Source: DATIUV01 sp049322755
GTDB lineage: Bacteria > Pseudomonadota > Gammaproteobacteria > Burkholderiales > UBA6910
Direction of reading: 5' to 3'
Assembly: GCA_049322755.1 (NCBI GenBank)
Contig: JBMOQX010000052.1
Coordinates: 178,405 to 242,404, forward strand
DNA: 64,000 nucleotides
Positions 26,021 through 35,561 of the stretch are shown one piece after another. The position numbers and the translations under genes are program-made. Below the pieces are notes generated by a model that saw only the letters and a program-made list of their open reading frames with translations, was not told the origin of the DNA and searched no databases. Numbering within the stretch: the stretch's first letter is position 1; the number at the start of each line of letters is the position of its first letter.

Positions 26021-26653
26021 TTACGGCGCCAGTATACGCCCATATCCCGCCGGCTTGCGCCATACCAGGGTGCGGTTGTTGGCCGGCATCGCAACGTCGC
26101 GCGCAAGCCGCAACCCGGCGTCGCGCGCTTGCGCATCGACCGCCTCGAAATCGCGGATTCCCATGGCCGGGTCCTGGGCGCGCAGTGCGGCATCGAAGCG
26201 GGCGTTGCTCTCCGCGGTGTGGCGGCCGCCGTAGCGGAACGGCCCGTAAAGGATGAAGGCCCCGCCGGGACGCAGCGCGCGCGCCACGCCGCGCACCATG
26301 CGCTGCACCGTCGGCCACCCCATGATGTGGGCGGTGTTGGCGCTGAAGGCGGCCTCGTAGGCCGCCTCCGGCCAGCTGAACCCGTCGGCGTCCAACGCCA
26401 GCGGCGCCAGCACGTTCGCCAGCCGCGCGTCTGCGAGCCAGGCGAGGATGCCGGCGTGATGCGCCGGGAGGTCGGCGGTCTGCCAGGTCACCCGCGGCAG
26501 CGCCGCGCCGAAATGCACGGCGTGCTGGCCGGTGCCGCTGCCGATTTCCAGCACCCGGTCGCCGTCGCGCAACTCCTCGCGCAGCACCGCCAGGATCGGC
26601 TCGCGGTTGCGCTCGCACGCTTCGGAAAACGGCTTCGGCACGGGAAAGGTCAT
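26021..26653 (-). CDS. DUF938-family SAM-dependent methyltransferase
   Basis: 210 residues. The N-terminal KPFSEACERNREPILAVL and the SAM loop VLEIGSGTGQHAVHFG (about 34-49) with LPRVTWQTADL following are the DUF938 signature; ANTAHIMGW and FILYGPFRYGG come later. The family is built like a class I methyltransferase, but its substrate is unknown. Its ATG overlaps the stop of the upstream serine hydrolase gene by four bases (ATGA), indicating translational coupling. Confidence 0.9.
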   Translation of the reverse strand: MTFPVPKPFSEACERNREPILAVLREELRDGDRVLEIGSGTGQHAVHFGAALPRVTWQTADLPAHHAGILAWLADARLANVLAPLALDADGFSWPEAAYEAAFSANTAHIMGWPTVQRMVRGVARALRPGGAFILYGPFRYGGRHTAESNARFDAALRAQDPAMGIRDFEAVDAQARDAGLRLARDVAMPANNRTLVWRKPAGYGRILAP

Positions 26654-28062
26654 TCGCGAAACGCGGCCACCACGGCGTTGAGAAAATCCAGGTGGTTCCA
26701 GGCGCCCGCGCCGGAGGAAAGCCCGAGGCGCACCACCACCAGGCGTCGCGCCGGGACGACGCTCACGAACTGCCCTTCGTAGCCGACGGCGTGAAACGTG
26801 CCCGGCGGCAGCCCCGCGCTGCTGCGCGTGCCGCCGGCGAACTCCCCCGGTACCTTGAGCCAGAAGTGTGCGCCGAACGCCTGGTCCGGCGCGTGGGGCG
26901 CGGGGGTGGTGCTGAACGCCACCCAGCCCTCCGGCAGCAGGCGCCGCCCGGCGGCGACGCCGTCGTCGAGGTAGAACTGGCCGAATCGCGCCCAGTCCCG
27001 GGCGGTGGCGTAGAGGTAGGACGACGCGACGTAATTTCCGGCGGCGTCGGGCTCCATCACCGCCGAGTCCATGCCCAGCGGCGCAAACAGCGCGCGGCGC
27101 GGATACGCCGCGTACTCGGCGTCGCTGCCCAGAGCCTCGCGCAGCACCCGCGAGAGGATGTTGCTGGTGCCGCTGGAATACTGCCATTGGCTGCCGGGCT
27201 CCGCGGCCAGCGGCTTCGCCGCCGCGAACCCGGCGGTGTCGGCGCTGGCGAACAGCATCCACACCACGTCGTCCAGCGGGTTGGCGTAGTTCTCGGAGAA
27301 CGCGAGGCCGCTTTGCATCTGCAGCAGCTGGCGCAGCGTGATGGCGCCGCGCGGGTCGCCTGGGTCGCGCCAGGCGGCCAGCGGAACCGGCGCGTCCAGC
27401 GCCAGACGGCCCTCCTGCACCAGCACCCCGAGCAGCGCGTTCAGCACGCTCTTGGCCATGGACCAGCCGGGCAGCGGTGTCTGCGGCCCGAACCCGGGAG
27501 CGTAGCGCTCCGCCACCAGCCGGCCGTCGTGGAGCACCACCACCGCCCGGGTGCGGCGCGCTCGCGCGGGGTCCGGCTCGTCGAACGCCGCCGCCATGGC
27601 ACGCTCCAGGCGCCCGGCGTCGTGGGCTGGAGGCGGGGCGTCCAATGCCGCGGGCGACAACGCCGGCGTGGCAGGCGTGCCGGCCGGGCGCGTCGCCGCG
27701 AGGGCGGGGGCGCCGGCCAGGGTGCAGCCGAGGCCGTCGCGGAACTCGGCCAACTGCTCGCGCACGCCGAGAAAGCTGGCGCGCACGCGGCGCGCCGCGT
27801 CGTCCACCTCGATGCGCATGAAGCGCAGGATGCCGGGATCGTTGAGCGCGATGTCCTGCGCCAGCACGTCGGCGGCGGGACGCCCCGACACAAAGACGCC
27901 GGAGCACAGCAGTTTGGCGGTGAAGCCGGCGCCGACGAAGCCCAGCTGGAGCAGGAAGTAGCCGCCCGCCGCCAGCACGGCGGCAATGGCCGCCAGCGCG
28001 AACCGCGCGGCGAAGCGGCTAGTTGGGAGGCTGCGGCGTGAGCCGGATGCGGGTGACGTCAT
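26650..28062 (-). CDS. Beta-lactamase class C-like serine hydrolase, membrane-anchored
   Basis: 470 residues from the ATG at 28062. An N-terminal membrane segment (FALAAIAAVLAAGGYFLL) and a roughly 130-residue region precede the serine hydrolase domain. The SxxK motif is SMAK in GWSMAKSVLNALLGVL, followed by ITLRQLLQMQSGLAF and the YSSGTSN stretch that supplies the catalytic tyrosine. GAHFWLKVPGEF and GYEGQFVSVVPARRLVVVRLG end the domain. Members include DD-peptidases, esterases and amide hydrolases; no antibiotic role can be inferred. It is coupled to the DUF938 gene. Confidence 0.88.
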   Translation of the reverse strand: MTSPASGSRRSLPTSRFAARFALAAIAAVLAAGGYFLLQLGFVGAGFTAKLLCSGVFVSGRPAADVLAQDIALNDPGILRFMRIEVDDAARRVRASFLGVREQLAEFRDGLGCTLAGAPALAATRPAGTPATPALSPAALDAPPPAHDAGRLERAMAAAFDEPDPARARRTRAVVVLHDGRLVAERYAPGFGPQTPLPGWSMAKSVLNALLGVLVQEGRLALDAPVPLAAWRDPGDPRGAITLRQLLQMQSGLAFSENYANPLDDVVWMLFASADTAGFAAAKPLAAEPGSQWQYSSGTSNILSRVLREALGSDAEYAAYPRRALFAPLGMDSAVMEPDAAGNYVASSYLYATARDWARFGQFYLDDGVAAGRRLLPEGWVAFSTTPAPHAPDQAFGAHFWLKVPGEFAGGTRSSAGLPPGTFHAVGYEGQFVSVVPARRLVVVRLGLSSGAGAWNHLDFLNAVVAAFRE

Positions 28063-28120
28063 AACCCTGCCCCGCGGCAACGCCCTCGATGCGCCGCCGC
28101 GACCATGGCGGCGCGCCGCG

Positions 28121-28402
28121 TCATGCGCTGTCCGGATGGCGCTTGGCGTGCTGCAGCGAGTGCACCTCCGACTCCACCAGTTCGATCGCCTCCTGCAGCA
28201 CGTCCTCGCTCACGCCGTTGAGGCTCTGGGTCAGCACCTCGGCGGCCGCCAGTGCCTTCTCCGGCAACGTCTGCGGATCGATGCGCGCGTACAGCACGGC
28301 CGCGGCCCCCACCGCCCGCAGCAGGCGCTCGCGCTCGGCCACCAGCATTTCCACTTCCGCGCGCAGCATGGTGATCTCGTTTTCGTCCGGGATGTGCGTC
28401 AT
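28121..28402 (-). CDS. Small helical protein of unknown function
   Basis: 93 residues, acidic and almost wholly helical, with a heptad-like start (MLRAEVEMLVAERERLL) that could form a coiled coil and an alanine-rich middle. No domain recognised. It lies 16 bases after the ybaK stop and 58 bases before the serine hydrolase gene, all on the minus strand, so the three are probably cotranscribed. Confidence 0.6.
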   Translation of the reverse strand: MTHIPDENEITMLRAEVEMLVAERERLLRAVGAAAVLYARIDPQTLPEKALAAAEVLTQSLNGVSEDVLQEAIELVESEVHSLQHAKRHPDSA

Positions 28403-28418
28403 CGATGGGCCTTGTCGT

Positions 28419-28925
28419 TTAGGAAGCCATGGCGGCGTCCTTGCGGATGCCGATGTCCACCAGCGCCGGCTTGAGCACGCGCTCGGCGTCCCGGGGGTCG
28501 ATTCCCACCAGATAGCCGCGCTTGCCGCCGTTGATGTAGATGCGGGGCAGTTCCAGGATGGATCTCTCCATGTACACCGGCAGCGGCCGGCGCGTCCCGA
28601 ACGGCGAGGTGCCGCCCACCAGGTAGCCGGTGTGGCGGTTCGCCGTCTCCGGCGAGCACGGCGCGACGCTTTTGACGCCCAGCACCCGCGCCAGCTGCCT
28701 GGTGGACACCTGCAGGTCCCCGTGCATCAGCACCAGCATCGGCGCCCGGCGATCGTCCTCCATCACCAGCGTCTTCACCACGGCGTGCTCGTCGACGCCC
28801 AGCTCGCGCGCCGACACCGCGGCGCCGCCGTGCTCCTCGTAGGCGTAGAGATGGTCGGTGAAATCGACGCCGTGCTCGCGCAGCGCGCGCACCGCGGCGG
28901 TGACGGGGGCCTTGTCCTTGCTCAT
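28419..28925 (-). CDS. ybaK: Cys-tRNA(Pro) deacylase
   Basis: 168 residues matching YbaK: VTAAVRALREHGVDFTDHLYAYEEHGG at the start, DEHAVVKTLVMED with the catalytic lysine, and GYLVGGTSPFGTRRPLPVYMERS near residues 100-120. The enzyme hydrolyses cysteine wrongly attached to tRNA-Pro. The ATG at 28925 gives the expected N-terminus. It is the first gene of a minus-strand run, separated by 45 bases from the MocA-like gene upstream. Confidence 0.95.
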   Translation of the reverse strand: MSKDKAPVTAAVRALREHGVDFTDHLYAYEEHGGAAVSARELGVDEHAVVKTLVMEDDRRAPMLVLMHGDLQVSTRQLARVLGVKSVAPCSPETANRHTGYLVGGTSPFGTRRPLPVYMERSILELPRIYINGGKRGYLVGIDPRDAERVLKPALVDIGIRKDAAMAS

Positions 28926-28970
28926 GCCCGCGATTTTACCAGCAGGCGCGGCGCGCCCATGCGCCGGGCG

Positions 28971-29558
28971 TTAGCGGGCGCGGCGGGCGAGGCTCGCGAG
29001 ATCCGCGGGCGTGTCGACGTCGAGAAAAATGCCGGGGTCGTCGCACGAGATCAGCGTGCTGCGCGCGGCGCAGGACTCCACCAGCGCCCGAGCGCCGTGG
29101 TCGCCGCCGAGGCGCTCCAGCTCGCCGCGCAGGCACGCGGCGAATCCCACCGGATGCCCGCGCCGGCCGCCCCGCTCGGGCGCGGCCAGCAGCGCGCCGC
29201 CCGCCACCGCCTGGGCCACCGCCAGCGTGGTGGCCGGCCGGATGCAGGGCATGTCGGCCAGCGCCACCACCAGGCCGTCGATGGTGCCGGGCAGCAGCGC
29301 GACGCCCCACGCCAGGCTCGCGCCCATGCCCTTGTCCGCCATCGCGAACACCGACACCGATGCGCCCTCGTCCATCAGCCGGTGCGCCAGCTCGCCGCAG
29401 CCGGGCCGCACCACCGCCACCACCCGGTCCACCGCCGGCGCCAGCGCGCGCAGCGCCGCCACGGCCATGGGCACCCCGTCCACCGGCGCCAGCAGCTTGT
29501 CGGCGCCGAAGCGGCGGCCGGCCCCGGCCGCCAGCAGCAGGCCGCTAACGGCAGGCAT
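28971..29558 (-). CDS. MocA/MobA-like molybdopterin nucleotidyltransferase
   Basis: 195 residues. The nucleotide-binding start GLLLAAGAGRRFGADKLL, the metal-binding strand VVALADMPCIRPATT (about 97-111) and the GHPVGFA motif are those of the MocA/MobA-like NTP transferases that make the cytosine or guanine dinucleotide form of molybdenum cofactor. Placement directly after XdhC, with which it overlaps by 14 bases, points to making the cofactor for the molybdenum hydroxylase encoded upstream; these enzymes usually use molybdopterin cytosine dinucleotide. Confidence 0.9.
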   Translation of the reverse strand: MPAVSGLLLAAGAGRRFGADKLLAPVDGVPMAVAALRALAPAVDRVVAVVRPGCGELAHRLMDEGASVSVFAMADKGMGASLAWGVALLPGTIDGLVVALADMPCIRPATTLAVAQAVAGGALLAAPERGGRRGHPVGFAACLRGELERLGGDHGARALVESCAARSTLISCDDPGIFLDVDTPADLASLARRAR

Positions 29559-30531
29559 GGGAAAGCTCCACCGGCGCGGTCGACGGCGCGCGCGCCGCCG
29601 CGCCGCTGCGCAGCGCGGTCAGTTCCGCCAGGACCGCCACCGCGATCTCCGGCGGCGTGCGGCTGCCGATGGCAAGACCCACCGGGCCGTGCAGGCGCTC
29701 GATCTCGTGGCGCGCCAGGTCGAACTGCGCCAGCCGCTCCCGGCGCCGGGCATTGGTGAGGCGGCTGCCCAGGGCGCCGACATAGAACGCGTTGGACTTG
29801 AGCGCCTCCAGCAGCGCCAGGTCGTCCAGCTTCGGGTCGTGGGTCAGCGCCACGACGACGGTGCGCGCATCCGGTTCCAGCGCGCGCACCACGTCGTCCG
29901 GCATGCCGGGCAGGAGGCGCGCGCCGGCGAACGGCCACGCCCGGGCGTATTCCTCGCGCGGATCGCACACCAGCACGTCATAGTCCAGCGCCTGGGCGAA
30001 CTGCGCGAGATACCGCGACAGCTGGCCGGCGCCGATCAGCAGCAGGCGCCAGCGCGGCCCGTACACCGAGGTGAGCGTGCGGCCGTCGAAGGCGAGCGCG
30101 TCGTCGCGGGTGACCGCCACCACGCGCGCCACGCCGCTCGCCAGGTCGAGCCGGCGGCCGGCGAGCTCGCGGCGACCGATGGCCGCCACCACCGCCTCCA
30201 GCGACGTCGGATCGCGCACCGGCTCCACCACCAGCTCCAGCGTCCCGCCGCAGGGCAGGCCATGGCGCAAGGCCTCGTCGCGGTTGACACCGTAGCGCAG
30301 CACCGCGGGCGACTCGGGGAACGCCGCGGCGAGGCGCGCCATGAGGTCGTCTTCCACGCAGCCGCCAGACACCGACCCGCTGGGCGTGCCGTCGTCGCGC
30401 AGTGCCAGCAGCGCGCCCACCGGCCGCGGGCTCGACCCCCAGGTGCCGGTCACCGTGATCAGCGCCACGCGCCGGCCGGCCTGAAGCCACGCCAGCGCGT
30501 CCCTCAGGACCTCGACGTCCATCGAATTCAT
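29545..30531 (-). CDS. xdhC: XdhC/CoxI-family molybdenum hydroxylase maturation factor
   Basis: 328 residues. The N-terminal XdhC/CoxI domain has ALITVTGTWGSSPRPVGALLAL, SVSGGCVEDDL and the HGLPCGGTLEL motif; the C-terminal Rossmann-like domain starts LLLIGAGQLSRYLAQFA and contains LTHDPKLDDLALLEAL and YVGALGSRLTNARRRERL. XdhC binds the molybdenum cofactor, promotes its sulfuration and inserts it into the apo-enzyme. The start overlaps the stop of the molybdopterin subunit gene by one base (TGATG). This indicates one operon for enzyme and maturation. Confidence 0.94.
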   Translation of the reverse strand: MNSMDVEVLRDALAWLQAGRRVALITVTGTWGSSPRPVGALLALRDDGTPSGSVSGGCVEDDLMARLAAAFPESPAVLRYGVNRDEALRHGLPCGGTLELVVEPVRDPTSLEAVVAAIGRRELAGRRLDLASGVARVVAVTRDDALAFDGRTLTSVYGPRWRLLLIGAGQLSRYLAQFAQALDYDVLVCDPREEYARAWPFAGARLLPGMPDDVVRALEPDARTVVVALTHDPKLDDLALLEALKSNAFYVGALGSRLTNARRRERLAQFDLARHEIERLHGPVGLAIGSRTPPEIAVAVLAELTALRSGAAARAPSTAPVELSHACR

Positions 30532-32723
30532 CACGCCCCCCTGACCTGCCCGGCGGTGATCGGCAGGCGCGTTGCGTACCGGCCAGTGACGGCGGCAATC
30601 GCATTGGCCACCGCCGGCGCCAGCGGCGGCACGCCCGGCTCGCCGACGCCGGTGGGGGCGAGATCGCTCTTGACGATGTGCACCTCGATCCCCGGCGTCT
30701 CGTCGATGCGCGCCACCGGGTAGTCGTGGAAGTTGGACTGCTCGACGCGCCCGTCCTTGAGGGTGATGGCGCCGTAGCGCAGCGCCGACAGGCCGAAGAC
30801 GATGCCCGACTCCATCTGCGCGCGCACGTTGTCGGGGTTCACCGCCACGCCGCAGTCCACCGCGCACACGACCCGGTCCACGGTGAAGCTGCCGTCGTCC
30901 TTCACCGTCACTTCCGCCACCTCGGCGACGAAGGAATTGAACGACTCGTGCACGGCGATGCCGCGCCCCCTGCCCGCCCCCAGCGGCTTGCCCCACCCGG
31001 CCTTCCCGGCGGCGAGCTTCAGCACGCCGGCGTGGCGCGGGTGCTTCTCCAGCAGCGCCAGGCGGTACGCATACGGGTCCCGTCCGGCGGCCCGCGCCAG
31101 CATGTCGATCACCACCTCGGTGGAGAACGCGGTGTGCGTGTGGCCGACGCTGCGCCACCACAGCGGCGGCACCGGGGTCTCGGTAGTGTGGAGCTCGACC
31201 TGCAGGTTGGGAACCGCGTACGGCAGCGTCGAGGCGCCTTCCACCGAGGTGGCGTCGATACCGTCCTTCACCAGCATCGACTCGAACGGCGTGCCCTTGA
31301 GAATCGACTGGCCGACGATGCGCTGCCGCCACGCCAGCGGCTTGCCGGAGGCGTCGATGCCGGCGGTGACGGCGTGCACGTAGGCGGGGCGGTAATAGCC
31401 GCCTTTCATGTCGTCTTCGCGCGTCCACACCAGGTGGATCGGCGCGTCGAGCGCGCGCACCGCCCCGGCCACCGCCACGCCCTCGGCGATGTAGTCGGAC
31501 GTGGGATTGGCGTGGCGGCCGAAGCTGCCGCCTGCGAACAGCGTGTGGATCTTCACCTGCTCCGGATCGAGCCCCGCCGCCTTCGCCGCCACCGCCTGGT
31601 CCAGCGTCTGCAACTGGGAGCCGGCCCAGATCTCGCACGCCCCGTCGGTGAGCTTCACCACGCAGTTGAGCGGCTCCATCGCGGCGTGGGCAAGGTAGGG
31701 AAACTCGAACACCGCCTCCACCTGCTTCGCCGCGCCGGCCAGCGCCTGCGCCGCGTCGCCGTCCTTGCGGGCCACGGCGCCGGGCTTCTGCGCCAGCTCC
31801 CGGTACCGGGCCAGCAGCGCGTCGCTGGAAATTCGGGCGGCGGCGGGCTCATCCCACGCCACCTTCAGCGCGCCACGCGCCTTCTTCGCCGACCAGAAGT
31901 CCGTCGCCACCACCGCGACGCCCTGGGGAATCTGCACCACCGCCTTCACGCCCGGCATGGCCTTGACCGCATCGGCGTTGTGGCGCTTCACCGTACCGCC
32001 GAACACCGGCGCATGCGCCACCAGCGCGGTGAGCATGCCGGGCAGCCGCACGTCGAGCGCGAACGTCGCCGTGCCGTCGGACTTTACGCGCGCGTCCGTG
32101 CGCGGGGCACGCTTGCCGATCAGCTTCCAGTCCCCGGGGTCCTTGAGCTTCACCTCGGCGGGCGGCGTCATGGTCGCCGCCTTCGCCGCCAGCGCGCCGT
32201 AGCTCGATTTGCGGCCGGACGGCGGATGCAGGACGAACCCGTTCTGCGTCTTCAACGTCGCCGCGTCGACCTTCCATGTATCCGCCGCGGCGGCCACCAG
32301 CAAAGCCCGCGCCGTGGCGCCTGCCCTGCGCAGCTGTTCCCAGGAGCCCGTCAGGCTGGTGCTGCCGCCGGTACCCTGGGCGGCACCGCCCCAGGCCAGG
32401 TTGCCGTAGGTCGGCACCTCGGCCGGCGCCGATTCCACACGGATATGGCTCCAGTCAGCGTCCAGTTCCTCGGCCACCAGCGTCGGCAGCCCGGTGTAGA
32501 CGCCCTGCCCCATCTCCAGGTGCTTGACGACGACGGTGATGATGTTGTCCGGCGCGATGCGCAGGAACGCGTTGGGCGCGAACGCCCCGCTGCCGGCACC
32601 CGGCGCCGCCAGCGCGACGCGCATGCCCCTGGCCGGGAGGTAGAAGCCCACCACCAGCGCGCCGGTGAAGGCGGCGGAGGATTTCAGGAAGTTGCGCCGG
32701 GCGTTGCCGATGGTTTCGCTCAT
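30531..32723 (-). CDS. Isoquinoline 1-oxidoreductase-like molybdopterin subunit, copy 1
   Basis: 730 residues. A Tat signal leads (NARRNFLKSSAAFTGALVVG), so the enzyme should be exported folded. The body is the xanthine-oxidase-family catalytic subunit in the IorB layout: VKHLEMGQGVYTGLPTLVAEEL, GGSTSLTGSWEQLRRAGATAR binding the cofactor, WTREDDMKGGYYRP, PPLWWRSVGHTH, and GVGEPGVPP with the catalytic glutamate near the C-terminus. Such enzymes hydroxylate N-heterocycles or oxidise aldehydes. It overlaps the iron-sulfur subunit gene by four bases. A second, different copy lies upstream. Substrate unknown. Confidence 0.9.
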   Translation of the reverse strand: MSETIGNARRNFLKSSAAFTGALVVGFYLPARGMRVALAAPGAGSGAFAPNAFLRIAPDNIITVVVKHLEMGQGVYTGLPTLVAEELDADWSHIRVESAPAEVPTYGNLAWGGAAQGTGGSTSLTGSWEQLRRAGATARALLVAAAADTWKVDAATLKTQNGFVLHPPSGRKSSYGALAAKAATMTPPAEVKLKDPGDWKLIGKRAPRTDARVKSDGTATFALDVRLPGMLTALVAHAPVFGGTVKRHNADAVKAMPGVKAVVQIPQGVAVVATDFWSAKKARGALKVAWDEPAAARISSDALLARYRELAQKPGAVARKDGDAAQALAGAAKQVEAVFEFPYLAHAAMEPLNCVVKLTDGACEIWAGSQLQTLDQAVAAKAAGLDPEQVKIHTLFAGGSFGRHANPTSDYIAEGVAVAGAVRALDAPIHLVWTREDDMKGGYYRPAYVHAVTAGIDASGKPLAWRQRIVGQSILKGTPFESMLVKDGIDATSVEGASTLPYAVPNLQVELHTTETPVPPLWWRSVGHTHTAFSTEVVIDMLARAAGRDPYAYRLALLEKHPRHAGVLKLAAGKAGWGKPLGAGRGRGIAVHESFNSFVAEVAEVTVKDDGSFTVDRVVCAVDCGVAVNPDNVRAQMESGIVFGLSALRYGAITLKDGRVEQSNFHDYPVARIDETPGIEVHIVKSDLAPTGVGEPGVPPLAPAVANAIAAVTGRYATRLPITAGQVRGA

Positions 32724-33184
32724 GCGCCGGCTCCCTTGATGCCGGCCGCCTGCTTGATGGCGGCGCGGATGCGCAGGTAGGTACCGCAGCGGCAGAGGTT
32801 GCCGCTCATGGCCTCGTCGATCTGGGCGTCCGTGGGCCTGGGGTGCTTTTTCAGCAGCGCCGCCGCCGCCATGATCTGCCCGGACTGGCAGTAGCCGCAC
32901 TGGGGCACGTCGAGCGCGATCCAGGCCTTCTGCACCGGGTGGTCGGCGTTGCGGGACAGGCCTTCGATGGTGGTGACCTTCCTGCCGGCCACGCTGGACA
33001 CCGGCGTCACGCACGAGCGCACGGACTCGCCGTCGACGTGTACCGTGCACGCCCCGCACAGCGCCATGCCGCAGCCGTACTTGGTGCCGGTGAGCCCCAG
33101 CGTGTCGCGCAGCACCCAGAGAAGCGGCGTATCGGGCGCCGCGTCGATGCTCTGGGCCTTGCCGTTGATGGTGAGTTGGGTCAT
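32720..33184 (-). CDS. Isoquinoline 1-oxidoreductase-like [2Fe-2S] subunit
   Basis: 154 residues. A ferredoxin-like domain with cysteines 38, 43, 46 and 58 (YGCGMALCGACTVHVDG) is followed by the all-helical domain with cysteines 96, 99, 131 and 133 (CGYCQSG and NLCRCGTY), giving two [2Fe-2S] clusters. This is the small subunit that passes electrons out of the molybdenum site. The ATG at 33184 has AAGGAG upstream. It lies between the two catalytic-subunit genes and is coupled by overlap to copy 1, so copy 2 would have to share it or use another partner. Electron acceptor unknown. Confidence 0.94.
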   Translation of the reverse strand: MTQLTINGKAQSIDAAPDTPLLWVLRDTLGLTGTKYGCGMALCGACTVHVDGESVRSCVTPVSSVAGRKVTTIEGLSRNADHPVQKAWIALDVPQCGYCQSGQIMAAAALLKKHPRPTDAQIDEAMSGNLCRCGTYLRIRAAIKQAAGIKGAGA

Positions 33185-33312
33185 GGCTGGACTCCTTGTA
33201 TGCAACACGTCAAAAGGTGATCGTCAAGACGGGCCGGAAAAGCATTCGCCGCGCCTCGGCGCCGCTGCGGTGAAAAAGACCCTCGCTCATGGCGTCGGTA
33301 AGGCGGGGCGCC

Positions 33313-35472
33313 TCACGCCTCCTTGAGCCCGGCGGCGAACGGCAGCCGGCGGATGCGCTTGCCGCTGGCGGCGAAGAAGGCGTTGGCCACCGCCGGCGCC
33401 ACCGGCGGCAGCCCCGGCTCGCCGACACCGCCGGGCGGCGCCGTGCTTGGCACCAGGTGCACTTCCACCTTCGGCATCTCGGCGATGGTGAGCACGCGGT
33501 AGTCGTGGAAATTGGTCTGCTCGACGCGCCCGTCCTTGAACGTGATCTCGCCGTAGAGCGTCGCCGACAGGCCGTAGGCCACCGAGCTCTCGGTCTGGGC
33601 GCGGACGATCTCCGGGTTCACCACGGTGCCGGCGTCGACGGCGGCGACGATGCGCTCCACCCTGGGCGCGCCGTCCCGGACCGATACCTCCGCCACTTGG
33701 GCGGTCCGGCCGCCGAAGCACTCGGTGACGGCGATGCCGCGGCCCCATCCCGCCGGCAGCGGCCGGCCCCAGCCGGCCTTCTCCGCCGCCAGCTTCAGCA
33801 CGCCGATGTGGCGCGGATGCCGCCCCAGCAGGGCGAGGCGGAACGCGAGCGGGTCCTGGCCGGCGGCGTGGGCCAGCTCGTCGATGAACGACTCCGACAC
33901 GAAGGTGTTGTGGGACGCGCCCACCGAGCGCCAGAACCAGATCGGCACCCCCGGATCGTGCTTCACCCAGTCGATGCGCAGGTAGGGAATCGCGTAGGGC
34001 AGGTCGGCCAGCCCCTCCACCGCGACGCGGTCGACGCCCTGCTCGTTCATCAGCCGGCGGAAGCCGGTGAACTCCGCCAGCGACGGCACCGCCACGGTGC
34101 CTTTCAGCATCACCGGCTTGCCGGCGGCGTCCAGCCCACCCTCCAGTACGGTGTAGGACGCAGGCCGGAAGTAGCCCGAGCGCATGTCGTCCTCGCGCGT
34201 GTAGACCAGCTTGACCGGGGCGCCGACCGCCTTCGAGATCTCGGCGGCGGCGACGATGAAGTCCTGTGCCGAGCGCCGCCCGAACCCGCCGCCCAGCAGC
34301 GTCGTGTGGAGCTTGACCTTCTCCGGCGGCAGTCCGGTGAGCTGTGCGACGTTGCGCTGGCCGATGGTCTGGGACTGGGTGCCGGCCCAGATCTCGGCTT
34401 CGTCCACCTTGACCCAGGCGGTGCAGTTCATCGGCTCCATGCAGGCGTGGGCCAGGTAGGGCGCCGCGTAGGCCGCCCTCACGGTTTTCGCCGGCTGTAC
34501 CGCCGACACGCTCCCTTCCTGGCGCGCGGGGATGGCGGGCTTGCCGATCGCCCGCGCGAACTCGCGCCACAGCGTCTCGGTGGAGAGACCGGCGACGACG
34601 CCGGGGGTCCAGTCGATTGCCAGCGCGCGGCGGCCCTGTTCGGCGGCCCAGAAACCGTCCGCCACCACGGCGACACCGGAGGAAATCGGCACCACGTGCT
34701 TCACGCCCGGCACCGCCTTCGCCTGTTCCGCATCGAAACCCGCGACGCTGGCGCCAAACACCGGCGGGCGCTCCAGTACCGCCGTCAGCATCCCCGGCAG
34801 CTGCACGTCGAGGCCGAACTGCGCCGAGCCGTCCACCTTGGCGCGGGTGTCGAGGCGCGCCACCGATCGCCCGACGAGGCGGAACTGCGCCGGGTCCTTG
34901 AGCTTCACCGGCGCCGGCACCGGCAGCGTCGCAGCACGCTCCGCCAGCTCGCCGTAAGCCAGTTTGCGTCCGTCCGGATGGATCACGCGGCCGGCCTCGG
35001 TGCGCAGCCGAGCGGCGTCTGCCCGCCACGTCTGCGCTGCCGCCGCCACCAGCATCGCACGCGCGGTCGCGCCCGCCCGGCGCAGCGCCTCCCAGCTGGT
35101 GCGCACCGATGTGGAGCCGCCGGTGAGCATGATGTTGATGCCGGGGCGCGCGTAGTCCGGGTGCGTCGGCGCCTGCCGGTAGCGCACGCGGCTCCAGTCG
35201 GCGTCCAGCTCCTCGGCCACGATCTGCGGCAGCGCGGTGAGGACGCCCTGGCCCATCTCGGACTTGCCGACGAGGACGGTGACCGAGCCGTCGGGCGCGA
35301 TGCGGAGGAAGGCATTGGGGCGGAACGTGCCGGCCGCCGCCGGCGCGTCCACGCTCATCGCCTCCGCGAAGCGCGTGAACCCCGGCAGCCAGAACGCCAG
35401 CGTGAGTCCGGCGCCGGCCGCCGCGCCGGCCTTGAGGACATCGCGGCGGCGGGAATCGAATGCCTGGTGCAT
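33313..35472 (-). CDS. Isoquinoline 1-oxidoreductase-like molybdopterin subunit, copy 2
   Basis: 719 residues, clearly paralogous to the copy 3 kb downstream but diverged. A Tat signal is present (SRRRDVLKAGAAAGAGLTLAF). Shared motifs include VGKSEMGQGVLTALPQIVAEEL, GGSTSVRTSWEALRRAGATAR, YTREDDMRSGYFRP, PIWFWRSVGASHNTF and GVGEPGLPP with the catalytic glutamate. Because both copies keep the cofactor and catalytic motifs, neither is obviously dead. It is the first structural gene after the AraC regulator, with an 88-base gap, and is 128 bases before the iron-sulfur subunit gene. Substrate unknown. Confidence 0.9.
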   Translation of the reverse strand: MHQAFDSRRRDVLKAGAAAGAGLTLAFWLPGFTRFAEAMSVDAPAAAGTFRPNAFLRIAPDGSVTVLVGKSEMGQGVLTALPQIVAEELDADWSRVRYRQAPTHPDYARPGINIMLTGGSTSVRTSWEALRRAGATARAMLVAAAAQTWRADAARLRTEAGRVIHPDGRKLAYGELAERAATLPVPAPVKLKDPAQFRLVGRSVARLDTRAKVDGSAQFGLDVQLPGMLTAVLERPPVFGASVAGFDAEQAKAVPGVKHVVPISSGVAVVADGFWAAEQGRRALAIDWTPGVVAGLSTETLWREFARAIGKPAIPARQEGSVSAVQPAKTVRAAYAAPYLAHACMEPMNCTAWVKVDEAEIWAGTQSQTIGQRNVAQLTGLPPEKVKLHTTLLGGGFGRRSAQDFIVAAAEISKAVGAPVKLVYTREDDMRSGYFRPASYTVLEGGLDAAGKPVMLKGTVAVPSLAEFTGFRRLMNEQGVDRVAVEGLADLPYAIPYLRIDWVKHDPGVPIWFWRSVGASHNTFVSESFIDELAHAAGQDPLAFRLALLGRHPRHIGVLKLAAEKAGWGRPLPAGWGRGIAVTECFGGRTAQVAEVSVRDGAPRVERIVAAVDAGTVVNPEIVRAQTESSVAYGLSATLYGEITFKDGRVEQTNFHDYRVLTIAEMPKVEVHLVPSTAPPGGVGEPGLPPVAPAVANAFFAASGKRIRRLPFAAGLKEA

Positions 35473-35561
35473 GAGCAGCTCCTTCGGTGCGTTGGGCCTG
35501 GCGATGACGGCGGATTATGCGGGCGGCGGGGCGCGGCGTTCTTCCACGATCTTGCGATCTT

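Noticed and set aside
26650..28062. Serine hydrolase considered as an antibiotic-resistance beta-lactamase
   Set aside because: Only the general SxxK fold is shared; the long N-terminal region, membrane anchor and neighbours (DUF938 methyltransferase, YbaK) do not support a resistance role.
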